DNA of 64,000 bases from Panicum virgatum (GCF_016808335.1 NC_053139.1:37816464-37880463); one strand, 5' to 3'; counted from the stretch's first letter, positions 31,855 through 43,817 are shown. Notes: generated by a model from the sequence alone, not told the origin. A program made the numbers and translations.

Positions 31855-34682
31855 TCTCTCTCTGCGCTCCATTTTTTTAGAGCCAGTTGAGGCCTGCGCC
31901 GGCGGCCGCCGCCGGCCGGGACCGACATGCCGAGAGATCGGAGCGGAAGTCGCGGCGCGGCGGGTGGGATTGGGGGTGCTCGAGCTCGAACGAGGACTTG
32001 AGCGTACGGCGATCGTACGCGCGGGCCGCCGACCACGCCGTGCCATCGCAGAGACGGCGCGCAGCGCCCCGCCTCGCTCGAGCCTTGACCACGAACGGGA
32101 GGCTCGAGACCTGACCGGGCGAATTCGTGGCGGATGCGCACGAGTTGGAGAGCTAGCTTGACCCCCGGTTTAATTTCTAGCAGCACGTTTATCACGCGCG
32201 TCTGGAGGCCAGCCACATCGATTCAACATTGCACTGCAACTTGTGCTCATGCCATGCGGTTGGGTTTCGAATTGGCAATGCAGTTTTGGATCCAAACCAA
32301 AGAAAACGAGGCTGCTGCTGCTGCGTCGGATTGGGTTTGGGTTGAAACGCAGCACACGATCGATTGCGTCATTAGTGGGCAAAAGTTTGACGAGACACAA
32401 AAAGTTACCAGAGCCGCTTTCCGGCAGGTTCCGGCCTGCTTCGATGTGTACGTATGCAACGCAGCAGCACGCATGACCAAGGGCGGCGCTGCCGCTAACC
32501 ACCGGGACAGACTATAGCCAGTCTCGTTGCGAAAGATGATCGACAGGTAAAAAAGAGTAGCACACGCATCACACCTTCCTCAACACAGCCGCCGGCAACA
32601 TTTCGTTCCCTTACCATATACTAGTCCCACCACACCACCACTACAACTACTTACCGATTAATCAACAGCAGCAGGTGGGGATCGAGAGACCTCGTTCCCG
32701 GCCGCCGTCGCTTTCCTCCGGCTTGACGACGATCCACGCTCACCGGCCGCCGTGGCCTGATTCAGAGCACTGCTTCGTCTTCCTCGAGCAGTTGGCCCCT
32801 CAGCCCTCGGCACGCGGTAGAACCGTGCAAGAAAGCGCCGCACATGACGCATCGACACTTCGACAGAGGAGGCGAGGAGGGCCGGGTCGCTGCTGGGGTA
32901 AGCGCGATCATGGTGTTATTTTACTCTGATCCGCCTTGAGGGATTCCAAGAAGATACCGGCACCGAATGCAGACTTCTTCCAAGGGGGTACCCAGCCTTT
33001 CCGGTTTGGGTTAAGCTCCAACGATCTCAAGTCTTCAGAAAAGGCGGCACGATCCTGCGCGTAGCGAGAGAAGTTAGCACAGACAATACTGAAATAAAAA
33101 TCAATGCGTGGTTTTGAGTTTTGAAATCACGAGTTTCAGTCATCAGCTGCAGGTGAAAGTTAGCACGGAACCGGTCAGAACCTGTGCTAGGTTTACCCAA
33201 TCTTTAGTGCGAAACTGTGGATCGTTTTTCAGGACCCATGAAATACCATTATAGAGTATATACCAAGGCAAATTTTAAATGAGGCAAGGTATGACAACGA
33301 TGAAAATCGTCTATTTCTGGGATTTTAAAATTTTTACCCACATGTAACGGTATTACCAAAGCATATTCAGAGTTCTGAGACTCCTGAATTTCAGAGTTTT
33401 TCACTGCTGTTATATCATTGTATAACAAAAGTATAATACAACCAAACACCAAAACTGAAAATGGATAGCTGAAATCATATAAGGCGGATCCAGACCAACT
33501 CCCATGCTCTCAAAATAATTCTTTTGCAGATGCAGAGTTGCAGATTGAGGGAGTCAGCAACTAATTTTAGAAGATCTCATCCTGCTCACAAGTCCACATG
33601 TTAGTTAATACCAGCCTCACAAGATTCAAACTGCAGAGTTTGGCCGTAGGATGAAGGGGAATAGACAAACAACCACGACTTGCGTTGTTAATACAACATT
33701 ATAATTTGTCGACATTAGTCCTAACATTGCCTAAAATCCAGCCGTGTGGAAAACCTAGTTGTTTTCGTATGATTTACCCAAAAAACAGCAATTGGAGGAA
33801 ATATTCAACAATCAATAAATTATAGAAGCTGTCATACCTCATCACAGGGCACCAGCGTACCTCCCTCTCTCAAATTGACTAATGATTGAAAATATAATAT
33901 AAAGCAAGCACAGACCAACTTTATAGTGTATAATTGCCTTAGTATATTAAAAAAACATGTCTTTAGAATCACAACATATTTCTACAGTTTGAGCTCAACC
34001 AAGGCTAGAAAGTAAACACCAAGTCCCCATCACCACGTCAATAAAGTATTAAGAGGAAATAAGAGGAACGGTCATTTTCAATTCCCTGGAAAATATGGTA
34101 GACGAGATAGGGGGGAAAAAAAGCATGGATCGTAATGGGCATTAGCTTTGATGTGAATGCCAATGCAGGTACCACTCTGTTTTGGGCTAGAAACCCATGG
34201 GCCTATCTTTCTCAGAACACATGCACCCATTAATCCGAGCTTTATAAAGGCATTTTATTTTCATGTGTGCATCCCCTATCTCCCAATAGAAATGTTGTTC
34301 GGTACTTCAAATAGACCCTGAAACAGCGATAGCTCATACAACAAATCACAAGGACAATAATTTGGAAGAAGCACAATCAGATCTTGAAAACTAAGGTTGC
34401 TTGATTCCTGCATCCCAAATTGTCATTAACATAGTCAACATTCTGAATCGATGCTACAAGCTAACAAGCACAAGATTGGGGTTCTTCAAAGCAAATAAAG
34501 CCAAGTCAATTTCAGACCAACAAACGCAAAGGAACTAAATTGAGATTGCCAGCACATTGGAACAGACATGCAGGATATTATGTAGATCTAGTGCGAGAAC
34601 AATGGGATATACCGTGTCTGACGACAGACACACTAAAAGATCAACATATAGCATAGCAAGTAACATCGTTCCTTGTCATTTG

Positions 34683-34734
34683 AGATTGTGGACAGAATTA
34701 ATTCTTCAAAAAAAAAAGATTGTGGACAGAATTA
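34683..34734 (+). mobile_element. Ultra-short poly(A) insertion with 18-bp direct repeats
   Basis: A perfect 18-base repeat (agattgtggacagaatta at 34683-34700 and 34717-34734) flanks the 16-base insert ATTCTTCAAAAAAAAA. This is the form of a target-site duplication around the last bases of a poly(A) retroposon. Template filling at a broken end is the main alternative. Confidence 0.55.
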
Positions 34735-35729
34735 CTTCAATGTGCTGCATTGAAAACAGTCATACGCATACTTCCAACTTGCATAATACATGTTTAAAAA
34801 TAGTTTTTAGTGATTTGTGACGAGAAATCAAGTACTGCTATTTCTTAGTTGCTGTAACTAATCTAAACGGTCACAATATAGGTTCAGTCCAAATCACAGA
34901 AGCTCACGTCTCTGACATCCTGATAAGAACAATAGAATCAAGGTATCAACTCAAAGTTATAGGCTGAGCACAAATATAGCATGGGAATCATGCAGCAGTA
35001 CATAAGACAGGAGGCGACAGACAGAGCTGAAGCTCAAGTACAATAATGAGGAGATCAGAAAACAGTTGAAACCCTGTAAGACACAAAAAAATGTCTCGAA
35101 AATCAAGTATAATACAAATGAGGTAATGAAACCATTCTACTCAAGAATCAATACATTGGTCCCATATTATTGCCTTATTGGCCAAAGCAAGATACTTCAC
35201 TTCCCCAAGTCTATCCAGAAAACTCCAGTCACACAACTAATAGAAGGCTATATTAGCAGAAATATCTGCAGAACATACAAAAGCAACTGGCCAGCCCAAT
35301 TCCACAAATGTGGCACAAAACCACGGCAACTAAAACATTTGTCACAGTAATAAAACCCAAAAGCGCGTCTAAAGTCAATCTGAGTGGTAAATCTAGGTGG
35401 GATCCACCAACTGCACTGTAGTTTAAGAAGCAACTAAGTGATATATTATGCAATAACTGGTAAAATATATACAAAACATTAGCTACAGGAATAATATAAT
35501 AACATGGGCATATATGGCCAAAGCATATACGGTCAAACTAATCAATCGAGCAACAAGGATACTATATCTGAACATTGCGGTTGCTTATCCTTTGCAGCGA
35601 TTGGGGCTTTTTCAACATTTAGTCCAATTAAATAATGTAATTTCAGTTAATTTAAGTTTGAGACACATCTAATCCTCACAAAAGTGTGTTGATCCTTCGT
35701 TTATCATACCCAGGAGGTTGTTTTTTTTT

Positions 35730-35749
35730 GGGGGGGGGGGGGGGGGGGG
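35730..35749 (+). repeat. Poly(G) run, 20 bases, preceded by T9
   Basis: T9 (35721-35729) directly followed by G20. Confidence 0.9.
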
Positions 35750-36101
35750 ATGTTGTGTGCATTCTCAGCACATCTATAACTTGAATATAGTAGCTCGAAT
35801 GCTTGCCAATTACCCCTAAGAATTTAGGATTTTCAAGATAGAACAGAGATCCAAACATGATGCAAATAAATACATATCAAACACTACCGAGCTAAAAGGC
35901 CTGAGCAAACATAACTGTAGAATTAATTATTGGTATGAGCACCGAAATCTGAAACTGGACAAGAAAGCACACTGAAGGAATGGAATCATGGCAGTCCAAT
36001 CCTAGAGTGTGAACCAACAGCCCCAATTGGAAAAGTTGAATCTCAATTCTCCAATGGACTCCATCGTGATGCAAAGCAGATGAGGGCTCACCGGTCACTG
36101 C

Positions 36102-36881
36102 CTAGAAGTCCATTTGCAACCACTTGTTGTAGTAGACGCATGTGCTCGGCGAAATGACCCCCTCCGGCGAGCACTCATCGATCCTGGGGCAAACCCCGCA
36201 CGGGATCCCCTCCATCATCCCTCCCTGCGCAGCCCCAGCCAATCGGTAGCACATCGTGCCGCTCCTGACGGCCGCGTACTCCCCCACGCCTGTGCTCTTG
36301 ACCTCCTCGAGCACCTTGTCGAGCACCATGGTCTTCAGGATATCCCTGATCTTGTCGATGGTGTACCCGGCCCTGGGGTCGTCCCTGAGAATGCCGTTGT
36401 GGATCATCTGCGCGGTTGCCGCGCCGAGCTTCTCGACCTGCGCCTGGCAGCGGCGGCGCACGGCGGACACGGCGTCGGTGTCGAGCCGGCCGTCGTGGTA
36501 CCAGGTGCCGCCGGTGATCTCGTCGGAGGGCTGGAAGTCGGTGGCCATGAAGATCTTCCTGCTGCGGTGGCGCACGTCGCTGACTTCCTTGACGAGCTTA
36601 TTCGACACGAGGGCGCGCACGACCTTTGTGGCGACGTTGGGGCTGATCGCCAGCTGCTTGCGGACGTCGAGCATCCACATGCCCTTGCTGCCCGCCTCGA
36701 AGATGAGGGAGTACACCTGCCGCTCCATGCCCGGGAGTTTGGCGAGGATCGCGGCCGAGATGGTCGGCGGCGCGGAATCGGGGGAGGATTTGGCGGGTTC
36801 GGGAGGCTTGGCGTCAGGTGCGGGTTTCGAGGCAGGGGAGGGCTCTTCCGGTGGCGGCGCCGGGCGCTTCCGCGGCGGCAT
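36102..36881 (-). CDS. RPC6: RNA polymerase III subunit RPC6 (C34), copy A
   Basis: An intronless 259-residue protein of the Rpc34 family. This Pol III-specific subunit of the C82/C34/C31 heterotrimer acts in promoter opening and contacts TFIIIB, for transcription of tRNA and 5S genes. After a Pro-rich N terminus come tandem winged helices (LPGMERQVYSLIFEAGSKGM onward; IFMATDFQPSDEITGGTWYH). The C terminus has Cys-x2-Cys-x5-Cys-x10-Cys (CGVCPRIDEC..STC), the iron-sulfur ligand pattern of this subunit. I chose the ATG at 36881 (MPPRKRP). The frame stays open to an ATG at 37004, but the extension runs through a G18-derived proline run and is unlikely to be coding. A TATA element lies upstream at about 37025. 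This copy looks complete and keeps the conserved tail YYNKWLQMDF. Confidence 0.9.
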   Translation of the reverse strand: MPPRKRPAPPPEEPSPASKPAPDAKPPEPAKSSPDSAPPTISAAILAKLPGMERQVYSLIFEAGSKGMWMLDVRKQLAISPNVATKVVRALVSNKLVKEVSDVRHRSRKIFMATDFQPSDEITGGTWYHDGRLDTDAVSAVRRRCQAQVEKLGAATAQMIHNGILRDDPRAGYTIDKIRDILKTMVLDKVLEEVKSTGVGEYAAVRSGTMCYRLAGAAQGGMMEGIPCGVCPRIDECSPEGVISPSTCVYYNKWLQMDF

Positions 36882-36891
36882 GGCGCGGGGA

Positions 36892-36909
36892 GGGGGGGGG
36901 GGGGGGGGG
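36892..36909 (+). repeat. Poly(G) run, 18 bases, just 5' of the RPC6-A start
   Basis: Eighteen G residues on the plus strand, so C18 in the RPC6-A transcript, 11-28 bases upstream of its ATG. It probably lies in the 5' UTR. Confidence 0.85.
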
Positions 36910-37024
36910 TGGGCGGCGGCGGGGCAGGGGAACACGGGAAGAGGAAGAAGAGGACGAGAGGGTTCTGGCCTTTTGGGCCTTGGGCTTTTGCTGATCGAGT
37001 CCATTGTAACAGTGATATCCTGCT

Positions 37025-37031
37025 CTATTTA
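37025..37031 (-). promoter_or_regulatory. TATA box of RPC6 copy A
   Basis: On the minus strand the sequence reads CCATAAATAGAGC, about 145 bases before the ATG at 36881. This is a reasonable plant TATA position for a short leader. Confidence 0.5.
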
Positions 37032-37084
37032 TGGGCAAAATAAGTAAAGCGAAATGGAAAGCGTTTCTGCGTTTGCAATAGCGC

Positions 37085-37126
37085 TAGTGTGTCTAATTTT
37101 TTTTTTGAAAAGCTTAGTGTGTCTAA
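37085..37126 (-). mobile_element. Ultra-short poly(A) insertion with 12-bp direct repeats
   Basis: The perfect 12-mer tagtgtgtctaa (37085-37096 and 37115-37126) flanks an 18-base insert. On the minus strand the insert reads AGCTTTTCAAAAAAAAAA, a short stem plus poly(A), like the insert at 34701. Confidence 0.5.
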
Positions 37127-37639
37127 ATTTCAGTTTGGAGTTTTAATTTGGATATCCGAGTTCGCAGAAAATTTTAAGTAGGTTCAATTTTGAAAAAAGT
37201 TACTGGCTAAACTATCCCAAACTACATATTGAAAATTTGAAATAGATTTGTAAATAAAGTTCATTGGCGAAGGTTTCTTGATAGAAGAGGTTAATGGATA
37301 CGTTTGCGGTAATTTGGTCAATCCAGTTTTGTAAATCAAATTTTAAATTGAAGTTTCAAGATCGAATTACAAGATGCATTATCATAGGAATTCGAAATCA
37401 GGTATTTCAGTGAAAATTTGAACTTCGGTTCTGTGATTCTGTCTATACCAATGCATTTCAGTAAACTGAGTGTATCATATCTCCTGTTTCCACAACAAGC
37501 AACTAAGGTGGAACACACAAATAGAATATGCAGCTCTATGACTAGTCCTGCATTCATACAAAGTATACTGAGTATAAGGGATTGAGAAAATGTCAAGATC
37601 TTTTTTTTTTGTGCAAAAAGCAAACATTGGTGCTGTCAT

Positions 37640-37880
37640 TTGGCAATAGGTCAATAGTTGCACGCCCTGTAGTGTCCACCTCCCCTGCTTTTCTTTTGCA
37701 TTGTTGCCCTGAGAAGTGAAGAGGTGGCAGCGATATGATTCAGCATATCTGCATATGGCTTCTGAAGCTTGGACAGGAGGTCAGTGGGGAAGAAAGTCTG
37801 CTGCAGAATTTCCTTTGTGAAGGGCAAACGGGTCAGGGTTCTGATTCTCTTGCCATACTTATTCAGAATTTTAGGAAATC
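37640..37880 (-). pseudogene. Decayed copy of the last exon of the SPX gene
   Basis: Aligns by eye with 39880-40352, the final exon of the SPX1-like gene and its 3' edge. Shared blocks are 'gtcatttggcaa/g', 'tccacctc', 'gcattgttgccctga', 'ggtggca.cga' and then the 5' part of the exon ('aggtcagtgg.gaagaaag.ctgctgcag', 'gaagggca..cggg/atcaggg'). The middle of the exon is deleted. Frames are broken. The splice acceptor reads ACGG where the intact gene has ACAG, so the AG is lost (37881-37882). It lies between the two RPC6 genes, marking the duplicated block. Confidence 0.8.
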
Positions 37881-38259
37881 CCGTAAAAGGCAGAATAAGA
37901 AAAGGTCAGACTGTATGATGGGCGTATGACGTATGATAGGCGTTCACGGTTCACCAAGCACCCAAGAATTTTGGATATTAACAAGTATGATGAACAGGCT
38001 ATCCAAACTTTGAAGCAAATAGCAAATATGTACTACACAAAAATGCTAGCAAAATAAGGACCTAAGTAGCGATAACTATGCAATTAAAACTATTTTATCT
38101 AAGTAACAAATTCAGGTACATAACATACCCTTCCCTATCTAAGATCGTGCTATGGTAGGCAATCCAATAGCACTATAGCAGTGTAAAACAGGCCCAAACT
38201 GTGAAACTGAATTTTCCAACCAACGCCATCGCAATGCATAATGCAGGGGAGCTCACAGG

Positions 38260-39069
38260 CTAGAAGTCCCACTTCTGGTAGTAGACGCAGGTGCTCGGCG
38301 AGATCACCCCCTCCGGCGAGCAATCATCGATCACGGGGCAAACCCCGCACGGGATCGCCTCCATCATCCCTCCCGGCTGCTGCTTCTCGGGCTCCCGGTA
38401 GCACATCTCGCCCCTGCTGACGCCGGCGAGCTCCCCCTCCCCGGTGCTCCTGACCTCCTCCAGCGACTTGTCGAGCACCATGATCCGGAGGACGTCCGCG
38501 ATCCTGTCCATGGCGTACCCGGCCCCCGCGGGCTCGTCCCTCGCGATGCCCGCGCGGCGGATCGTGTCCGCGGTCGCGGCGCCGAACCGCTTCACCTGGG
38601 CGAGGCACCTGCGCCGCGCGGCGGCGATGGCGTCGGCGTCGGCGTCGACCCTCCCGTCGTGGTACCACGTCCCGCCGGACACCTCGTCGGAGGGCCTGAA
38701 TTCGGCGGCCATGTAGAGCTTCCTCCTGCGGTTGCGCACGTCCTGGACCTCCTTGAGGACGCCAAGCCCCACCAGGTCGCGCAACTGACTGCCGCCGGCG
38801 GAGCTGCTCAGCCCCGTCGCCCCGCTGAGGCCCCGCACCGACATGCCCATGCTGCCGGCTGCGAAGACGTGCCTGTAGACCTGGCGCAGCTTGGGCGGGA
38901 GGTTGGCGAGGATCGCGGCCGAGATGGTCGGCTGCGCGGAATCGGGGCCGCGGCCGGGGGAAGAGGCTTCAGGGTCCGTGGTGAGGCCGGGATTGACATC
39001 AGGTTGGGGTGGCGAGGTAGGGGAGGGCTTCGGCGGCGCGGCGGCATGGGGCCGCAGGGCGGGGTGCAA
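38260..39069 (-). CDS. RNA polymerase III subunit RPC6 (C34), diverged tandem copy B
   Basis: A 269-residue intronless paralogue 2.2 kb from copy A. It keeps the winged-helix core (TISAAILANLP.., RRKLYMAAEFRPSDE, GGTWYHDGR) and the cysteine pattern CGVCPVIDDC..STC followed by YYQKWDF, two residues shorter at the tail. The helix around residues 70-95 is strongly changed (GLSGATGLSSSAGGSQL where copy A has DVRKQLAISPNVATK). The start also differs. An ATG at 39047 in another frame gives MPPRRRS, like the MPPRKRP of copy A, but runs out of frame; the present open frame enters from an ATG at 39069. It could be an expressed diverged paralogue or an early pseudogene. An ATATAAACC element lies about 85 bases upstream. 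Confidence 0.75.
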   Translation of the reverse strand: MHPALRPHAAAPPKPSPTSPPQPDVNPGLTTDPEASSPGRGPDSAQPTISAAILANLPPKLRQVYRHVFAAGSMGMSVRGLSGATGLSSSAGGSQLRDLVGLGVLKEVQDVRNRRRKLYMAAEFRPSDEVSGGTWYHDGRVDADADAIAAARRRCLAQVKRFGAATADTIRRAGIARDEPAGAGYAMDRIADVLRIMVLDKSLEEVRSTGEGELAGVSRGEMCYREPEKQQPGGMMEAIPCGVCPVIDDCSPEGVISPSTCVYYQKWDF

Positions 39070-39894
39070 TGGAGTAGGAAAAGGTTTTCGGCTGTGGGCC
39101 TCGGGATTGGTGAAGCCACAAATCGCACCCTAGGCTGCAGGGCTCCTTGGTTTATATTTTGCAAAAAAAAAAGAGGAATTTCCTATTTACCCTCTCAAAA
39201 ATAAATAAATAAGCATGTCCATTGATAGCGAAACAAGGTAGTACGGGGACTCCAAAAAGTTGGCTGCCTGAATCCTGTGAAGCCCAACTGCACTTTCAAA
39301 TTTTATCACGCCCAAAAATCAGTTGAAGTACATTATTTTTAGCAATATACAGTAGTTCAATTGGAAGAAATATTTCTTACCAAGCTAAAATTGTTTTCTT
39401 TGATCATCAAAAAGAGAGGTCGTAGCAGGAACATAATAAGGTCTCTTAATGATTTTCCGCCAGCAATGCTTCATTAGGCACACGTGACATACTATGCCCA
39501 ATGCTTGCCATAGTTGTTGCAACAATAAACAATAAAAACTCAAGAACATCAACCTATGGGCATCGTTACACCTCACAGGCAGTAAAGAGCAACACCAAGC
39601 TCACAATCCCGAATGATAAACTCAGTTAATACTTGTAGATCGGCAAAAATACAGGATCAATTCACAATAGTGAATAAAATCACCTCAGTTCTGTCTGATG
39701 GTTATGCTGGGATTCTATGATTTAACATGCTATATTGAACGACATTTCCACCATTTTACATCTGTTAGGAATCCTGAATTCATACAGATTACTGAATATA
39801 CGACAGGGAGATTGAGATCCCAGTCCCATCTCCAGCAAATGTCAAGACTAAAATTGTTTCGAGTTGAAGCATCTGGTGTTGCACACTCGTCATG
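39070..39894. other. Spacer between RPC6-B and SPX gene
   Basis: Contains the upstream region of RPC6-B (minus-strand TATA-like ATATAAACC at about 39148-39156) and the 3' flank of the SPX gene. The genes lie head-to-tail on the minus strand. No other gene seen. Confidence 0.6.
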
Positions 39895-42800
39895 TCATTT
39901 GGCAGCCTGCTCTATCACAGGTATTTTGTTCCACCTCTCTGGCTCTTCAGGCGCATTGTTGCCCTGAAGTGGTGGCAACGAGAACATGCTGACAGTCGAA
40001 CTCTTGCTCCGGATCTCCTTCAGGGACCTAAGCGCCGCAACTGTGCTTTTCATGTACATGCTCTCCATGTACTCAATCTCATCTAGTTCTGGAATACCAC
40101 CGCCGTTTAACAAGGAAGAAGTGGGATTTGCTGGTTTTTCTTCATCATTGCTATCTCCTTTTCCATCTTCCCTTGATACAGATGGTTCACTAGTCGTCGG
40201 TAGGAGCTGCTCCAGCATGGCTTCGCACTGCTTCACAAGTTTGTATAGAAGGTCAGTGGTGAAGAAAGGCTGCTGCAGGACTTTCTGGATGAAGGGCAGC
40301 CGGATCAGGGCTCCAGTTCTCTTGTCATACTTTTTGAGAATCTTAACCAGTCCTGTAAAGAGCAGCGCAGGACATAAGAATATGAGTGATAAAAGGTCTA
40401 ACTAGCTAAGATATCAAGATAGTAATCCTGAAGCATTAAGATATTCAGACAACAACAACACTATGTTGACATAACAAAATCCAACCAACAGAATTACCAT
40501 ATATGCATACAAATGCAGCAAGCATGTTTACCATACTGAATTGACTGTAGTTAGTCTCTCAAAGAACACCATATTCTAAGCACAATTCTCCTACAACCAT
40601 GCTTCAAATTTCAGATAATATATTATTACAAGGTTTCTGCTTTCATGAAACGAAAAAAATTATGTGGACTGCAAAACAGCAGACAACAAATTCTCCTAAT
40701 GCATATATTAGTTTTTATTAGCTGATGACATGGTGATGCCTGTGGAAAAGGACATACAGAAAATATTGCTGTTTGTCGGCCAAAAAGTGTATTGTCTTGA
40801 ATGGCTAACAGGCTATGACTTCTGAACTGGCACAGCAATATGGTACCTAATGATGTGCCCTACCTGAGAACCTTGTCCTCAGAAATGGCCCGGAGACAAA
40901 CATGATAACATTATGTAAAGGGTGCCACTATAGGCACCATTGCTCAACTCAACTGCAACAGATCAACACTATAGTGGGAAAATATGATGATCAAAAGCGT
41001 CAAACACTTGGAAATTCCAATTTGCAAAAGCATGAGTACCAAAGGAGTAAAAAACTAAACAACACAAATGAGTCACAAATTACAGAACACAAATTGTAAA
41101 TAAATCCAGTTCAGATATCCCAAAGAAAGGAACTGATAGCTGTAAGGTTCAAATTAGCAGCTTGCAGCTTGTCCCAATTCACAAAAATAAGAACCTAAAA
41201 AATTGTACGGCTTTTAGTGTTTCAACAGTATCAATTAGAAAGCCAAGTAAACTTTGTGTGTGTCTAGACTTCAGATTCAATTTAATAAACATGCATGTCA
41301 ACCGAGCAATGAAAATAGTGACTCAAACAATCTCTGGGCACACATGCTTGAACGTTAGAGCAAAAAGAATGAAGTCAATGGACCTTAAGATTGCAGTCAA
41401 TTTTTAGGGAAGATGGATCCCTGATCAATGAAACCACATGAACATCCGGGTTGTCATTTTCAGTTAAAGAACAGAGAACATGTTGCTCGCAAATGGGAGA
41501 TGTGGGTTAGTGGCATACTTTCTGGACATCGGTAGATCTATCAGATGATTCATAACTCTGACGCACCACTGTAAAGGTAACAGGAGCAGCCAAAGATCAA
41601 AGGTTGATATTATGGTGAGTGGTCACAGCACATCCACTGAAGCCATTATGCTCGAGGACATGATGACAAGAGCAACTAGTCACTACCTTCAAGTTTATGA
41701 CAGCTCACAAAATTTGACTTTATATGAGTAGCCTACCGGCTACCTGTATAGTACTAGCAAACCAAATCTTGCATTGCAGGTGATGTTATAAGTCAGGTGC
41801 ATCTCAGCCAAGCAGAAAGAATCTTGGCTCCACTAATGAAGCTTGCAAAATTAGCAATTCAAATCTAGAACAGAACCACATATTCATAATTGTTACCTAT
41901 TATTTATTTTGAAAAACTGGAAGGCCAATTAAACTGAACAAACTCAATAAAGATACAAATTGCCTGCATAAACTGATTGTAAGTGGCAAAAGGAAAAGGT
42001 TGAGTGTATAATAGTAATGTCCAGGATGAATAAAAGCAGCATGCTTTCATATGAGTACAAACAGAGAGGGGAAACCACTACACGATCTTACTGTCTCAAA
42101 AAAAAAAACTATGAACCTGAGACGGTGCAGCAAATTTTATCTTGTCAGTAAACCACAAGCACTAATTCATTGTCAGCTTACTGAAGACAGTTTTTCTTGA
42201 GATTAAATACAAATATTATACAGGCAGAGAGGACACCCGGGTACTTAACAGTAAAGCAAAATAGCATGGGGCCACTTTGTGTCTTACGAATCAAACAAAA
42301 TTGAGCAAGGCACCGTAGTAGAAGACAAAATCCATTAATTAATCCCAATCCATGTGAAAAACCCACGCAGATGTGAACTTAAAAACCTGTCAGATGCGTG
42401 AACTAAGGTGACTATCGAGAATAAAAGCTGGTTTTCTTTCGTTTCTTTTCTATTGCTATAATTATTTGGAGTACTAGCTGAATAAATTATTAACTGTCAT
42501 GCCTCGCTACAACGTGCTCCAAATTGAAGATGTGTTTTTGTATGGTATGAAACAACTATTAGAGAAAAGAAACATCTAATTACAAAATAAATGATGTACT
42601 ATCATTCATGTACCAGAGATAGCTAATTTCTCGCGAGAAATTGATCTACTTATCGCAGCTCACAATTTCTCGCTGGAGTTCATCTTTATAGCAATACAAT
42701 TTTGTCATTAGCTAGGATCGCGTTCCATTTCAACTGACTTATGTCTCTACTCCATGACAGCGACATGATTGCCCCCTTGCTGACAAGCAGCACAGCAAGT

Positions 42801-43638
42801 CGTCTCTTTACTGACCCATGTTGACAAGAACTATTAGCTAGCTCCACAAATCTAGATGCTTCCTTCTTCCCAATTCAGCACGCAGGCTAAATTGCTTCAT
42901 CGGGCTACTTACTACTCCCTACTACCACTACCCAAAATACACAGACAAGACACTTTCCAAGAAGAGATAAACAACAGCAGAGACAACAAATTATTGGAAA
43001 TTTAAGCAATTTTGCATCAGGACGGCATGAAAGCAACACTAATGCGATGCGGCGGGTCGGAGGCGGGCGGCGGAGGACTCACCGGTGTAGTTGAGGGCGC
43101 TGTAGTTCTCGAGCAGCACCATCTCGCCGTGGAAATCGACGATCTCCTTGCGCACCCGCATGAGCTCCTCCTTGGACTCCTGCCCGGCCGCCCTGGCCAC
43201 GCGGTCCTGCAGCTCCTGCTCCAACCAACCGGGGGCACCGGCAGCCCAAACAACCCGATCAGATCAAGGAACAGCGCAACCATCGGGTAAGGAAGGGAGG
43301 AAGGAAGGAGCGGGGGCGGATTGGGCAGGCACCTTCTGGCGGATGATGTACTCCTCCTCCTTCTCGACGAAGAAAGAGTTGAACTTGTCGAGCTCGGCCT
43401 CGAGGAGCCGCATGAAATCCGCCTCCTCGGGCGTCATCGCCACCGCCGCCGCCGGGGACGCGGCGTCCGCCTCCCCGGCGTCGTCGCGGCGGGCCCGCTT
43501 GGGCGGCCTCTCGGCCCCGTTATTCCCTGCGCCGATGAGCTTGAGGCGCTTCTTGAGGTCCTTGTAGGACAGGAACTTGTCGCGCCACTCCGGCAGCGTC
43601 TCCACGATCTGCCCGCTCAGGCTCTTGCCGAACTTCAT
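39895..43638 (-). CDS. SPX1: SPX-domain protein, SPX1-like (phosphate sensing)
   Basis: Three exons: 43333-43638 (102 codons), 43083-43215 and 39895-40352, all with GT-AG junctions and matching phases, giving 298 residues. The introns are 117 bp and 2.73 kb. The SPX domain covers about residues 1-165: MKFGKSLSGQIVETLPEWRD, a long helix FMRLLEAELDKFNSFFVEKE, then ELQDRVARA and the basic LVKILKKYDKRTG of the inositol-pyrophosphate pocket. The C terminus has ELDEIEYMESMYMKSTVAAL and ends IPVIEQAAK, as in rice SPX1. The protein has no EXS, MFS or RING domain, so it is the stand-alone SPX type. In phosphate-replete cells such proteins bind PHR factors and block them. Two P1BS sites upstream fit feedback induction by PHR. 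The gene appears intact. Confidence 0.93.
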
Positions 43639-43817
43639 CCCCGCCGCCGCCCAGTCGCGGGAAAGAAAGGAGATTTCCGGTGGGTGTGCGGGTGGGAGGT
43701 GGAGCGCACGACTGCAACGGATTGCGCCGGTGATCGTCGCGGGCTCGCGGCTGGGGGCCGGAAGGGGTGGTGAAATAGAGGGGAGGCAGAGAGGGGAAAG
43801 GAAGGGAGGCGGGCGGA

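Larger units (their letters stand above)
31343..32530. other. GC-rich region with G36 and C22 runs, no gene recognised
   Basis: Open frames occur on both strands because of composition; none shows a domain. It contains an uninterrupted G36 (31602-31637) and a C22 (31833-31854). Confidence 0.5.
32531..36101. other. Long AT-rich intergenic region, no gene recognised
   Basis: At 32640-32910 a short GC-rich open stretch ends at a possible donor (CTGGGGTAAGC), but no domain is visible. The rest is A/T-rich with only short frames. It includes an 18-base direct repeat around a poly(A) stub (34683-34734) and a T9G20 run at 35721-35749. The part next to 36100 is the 3' flank of RPC6 copy A. Confidence 0.5.

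Noticed and set aside
31538..32216. GC-rich frames spanning the G36 and C22 runs
   Set aside because: They translate homopolymers into polyglycine or polyproline and show no domain on either strand.
36114..37047. Two long plus-strand frames over RPC6-A
   Set aside because: Antisense shadows; RPC6 homology on the minus strand is unambiguous.
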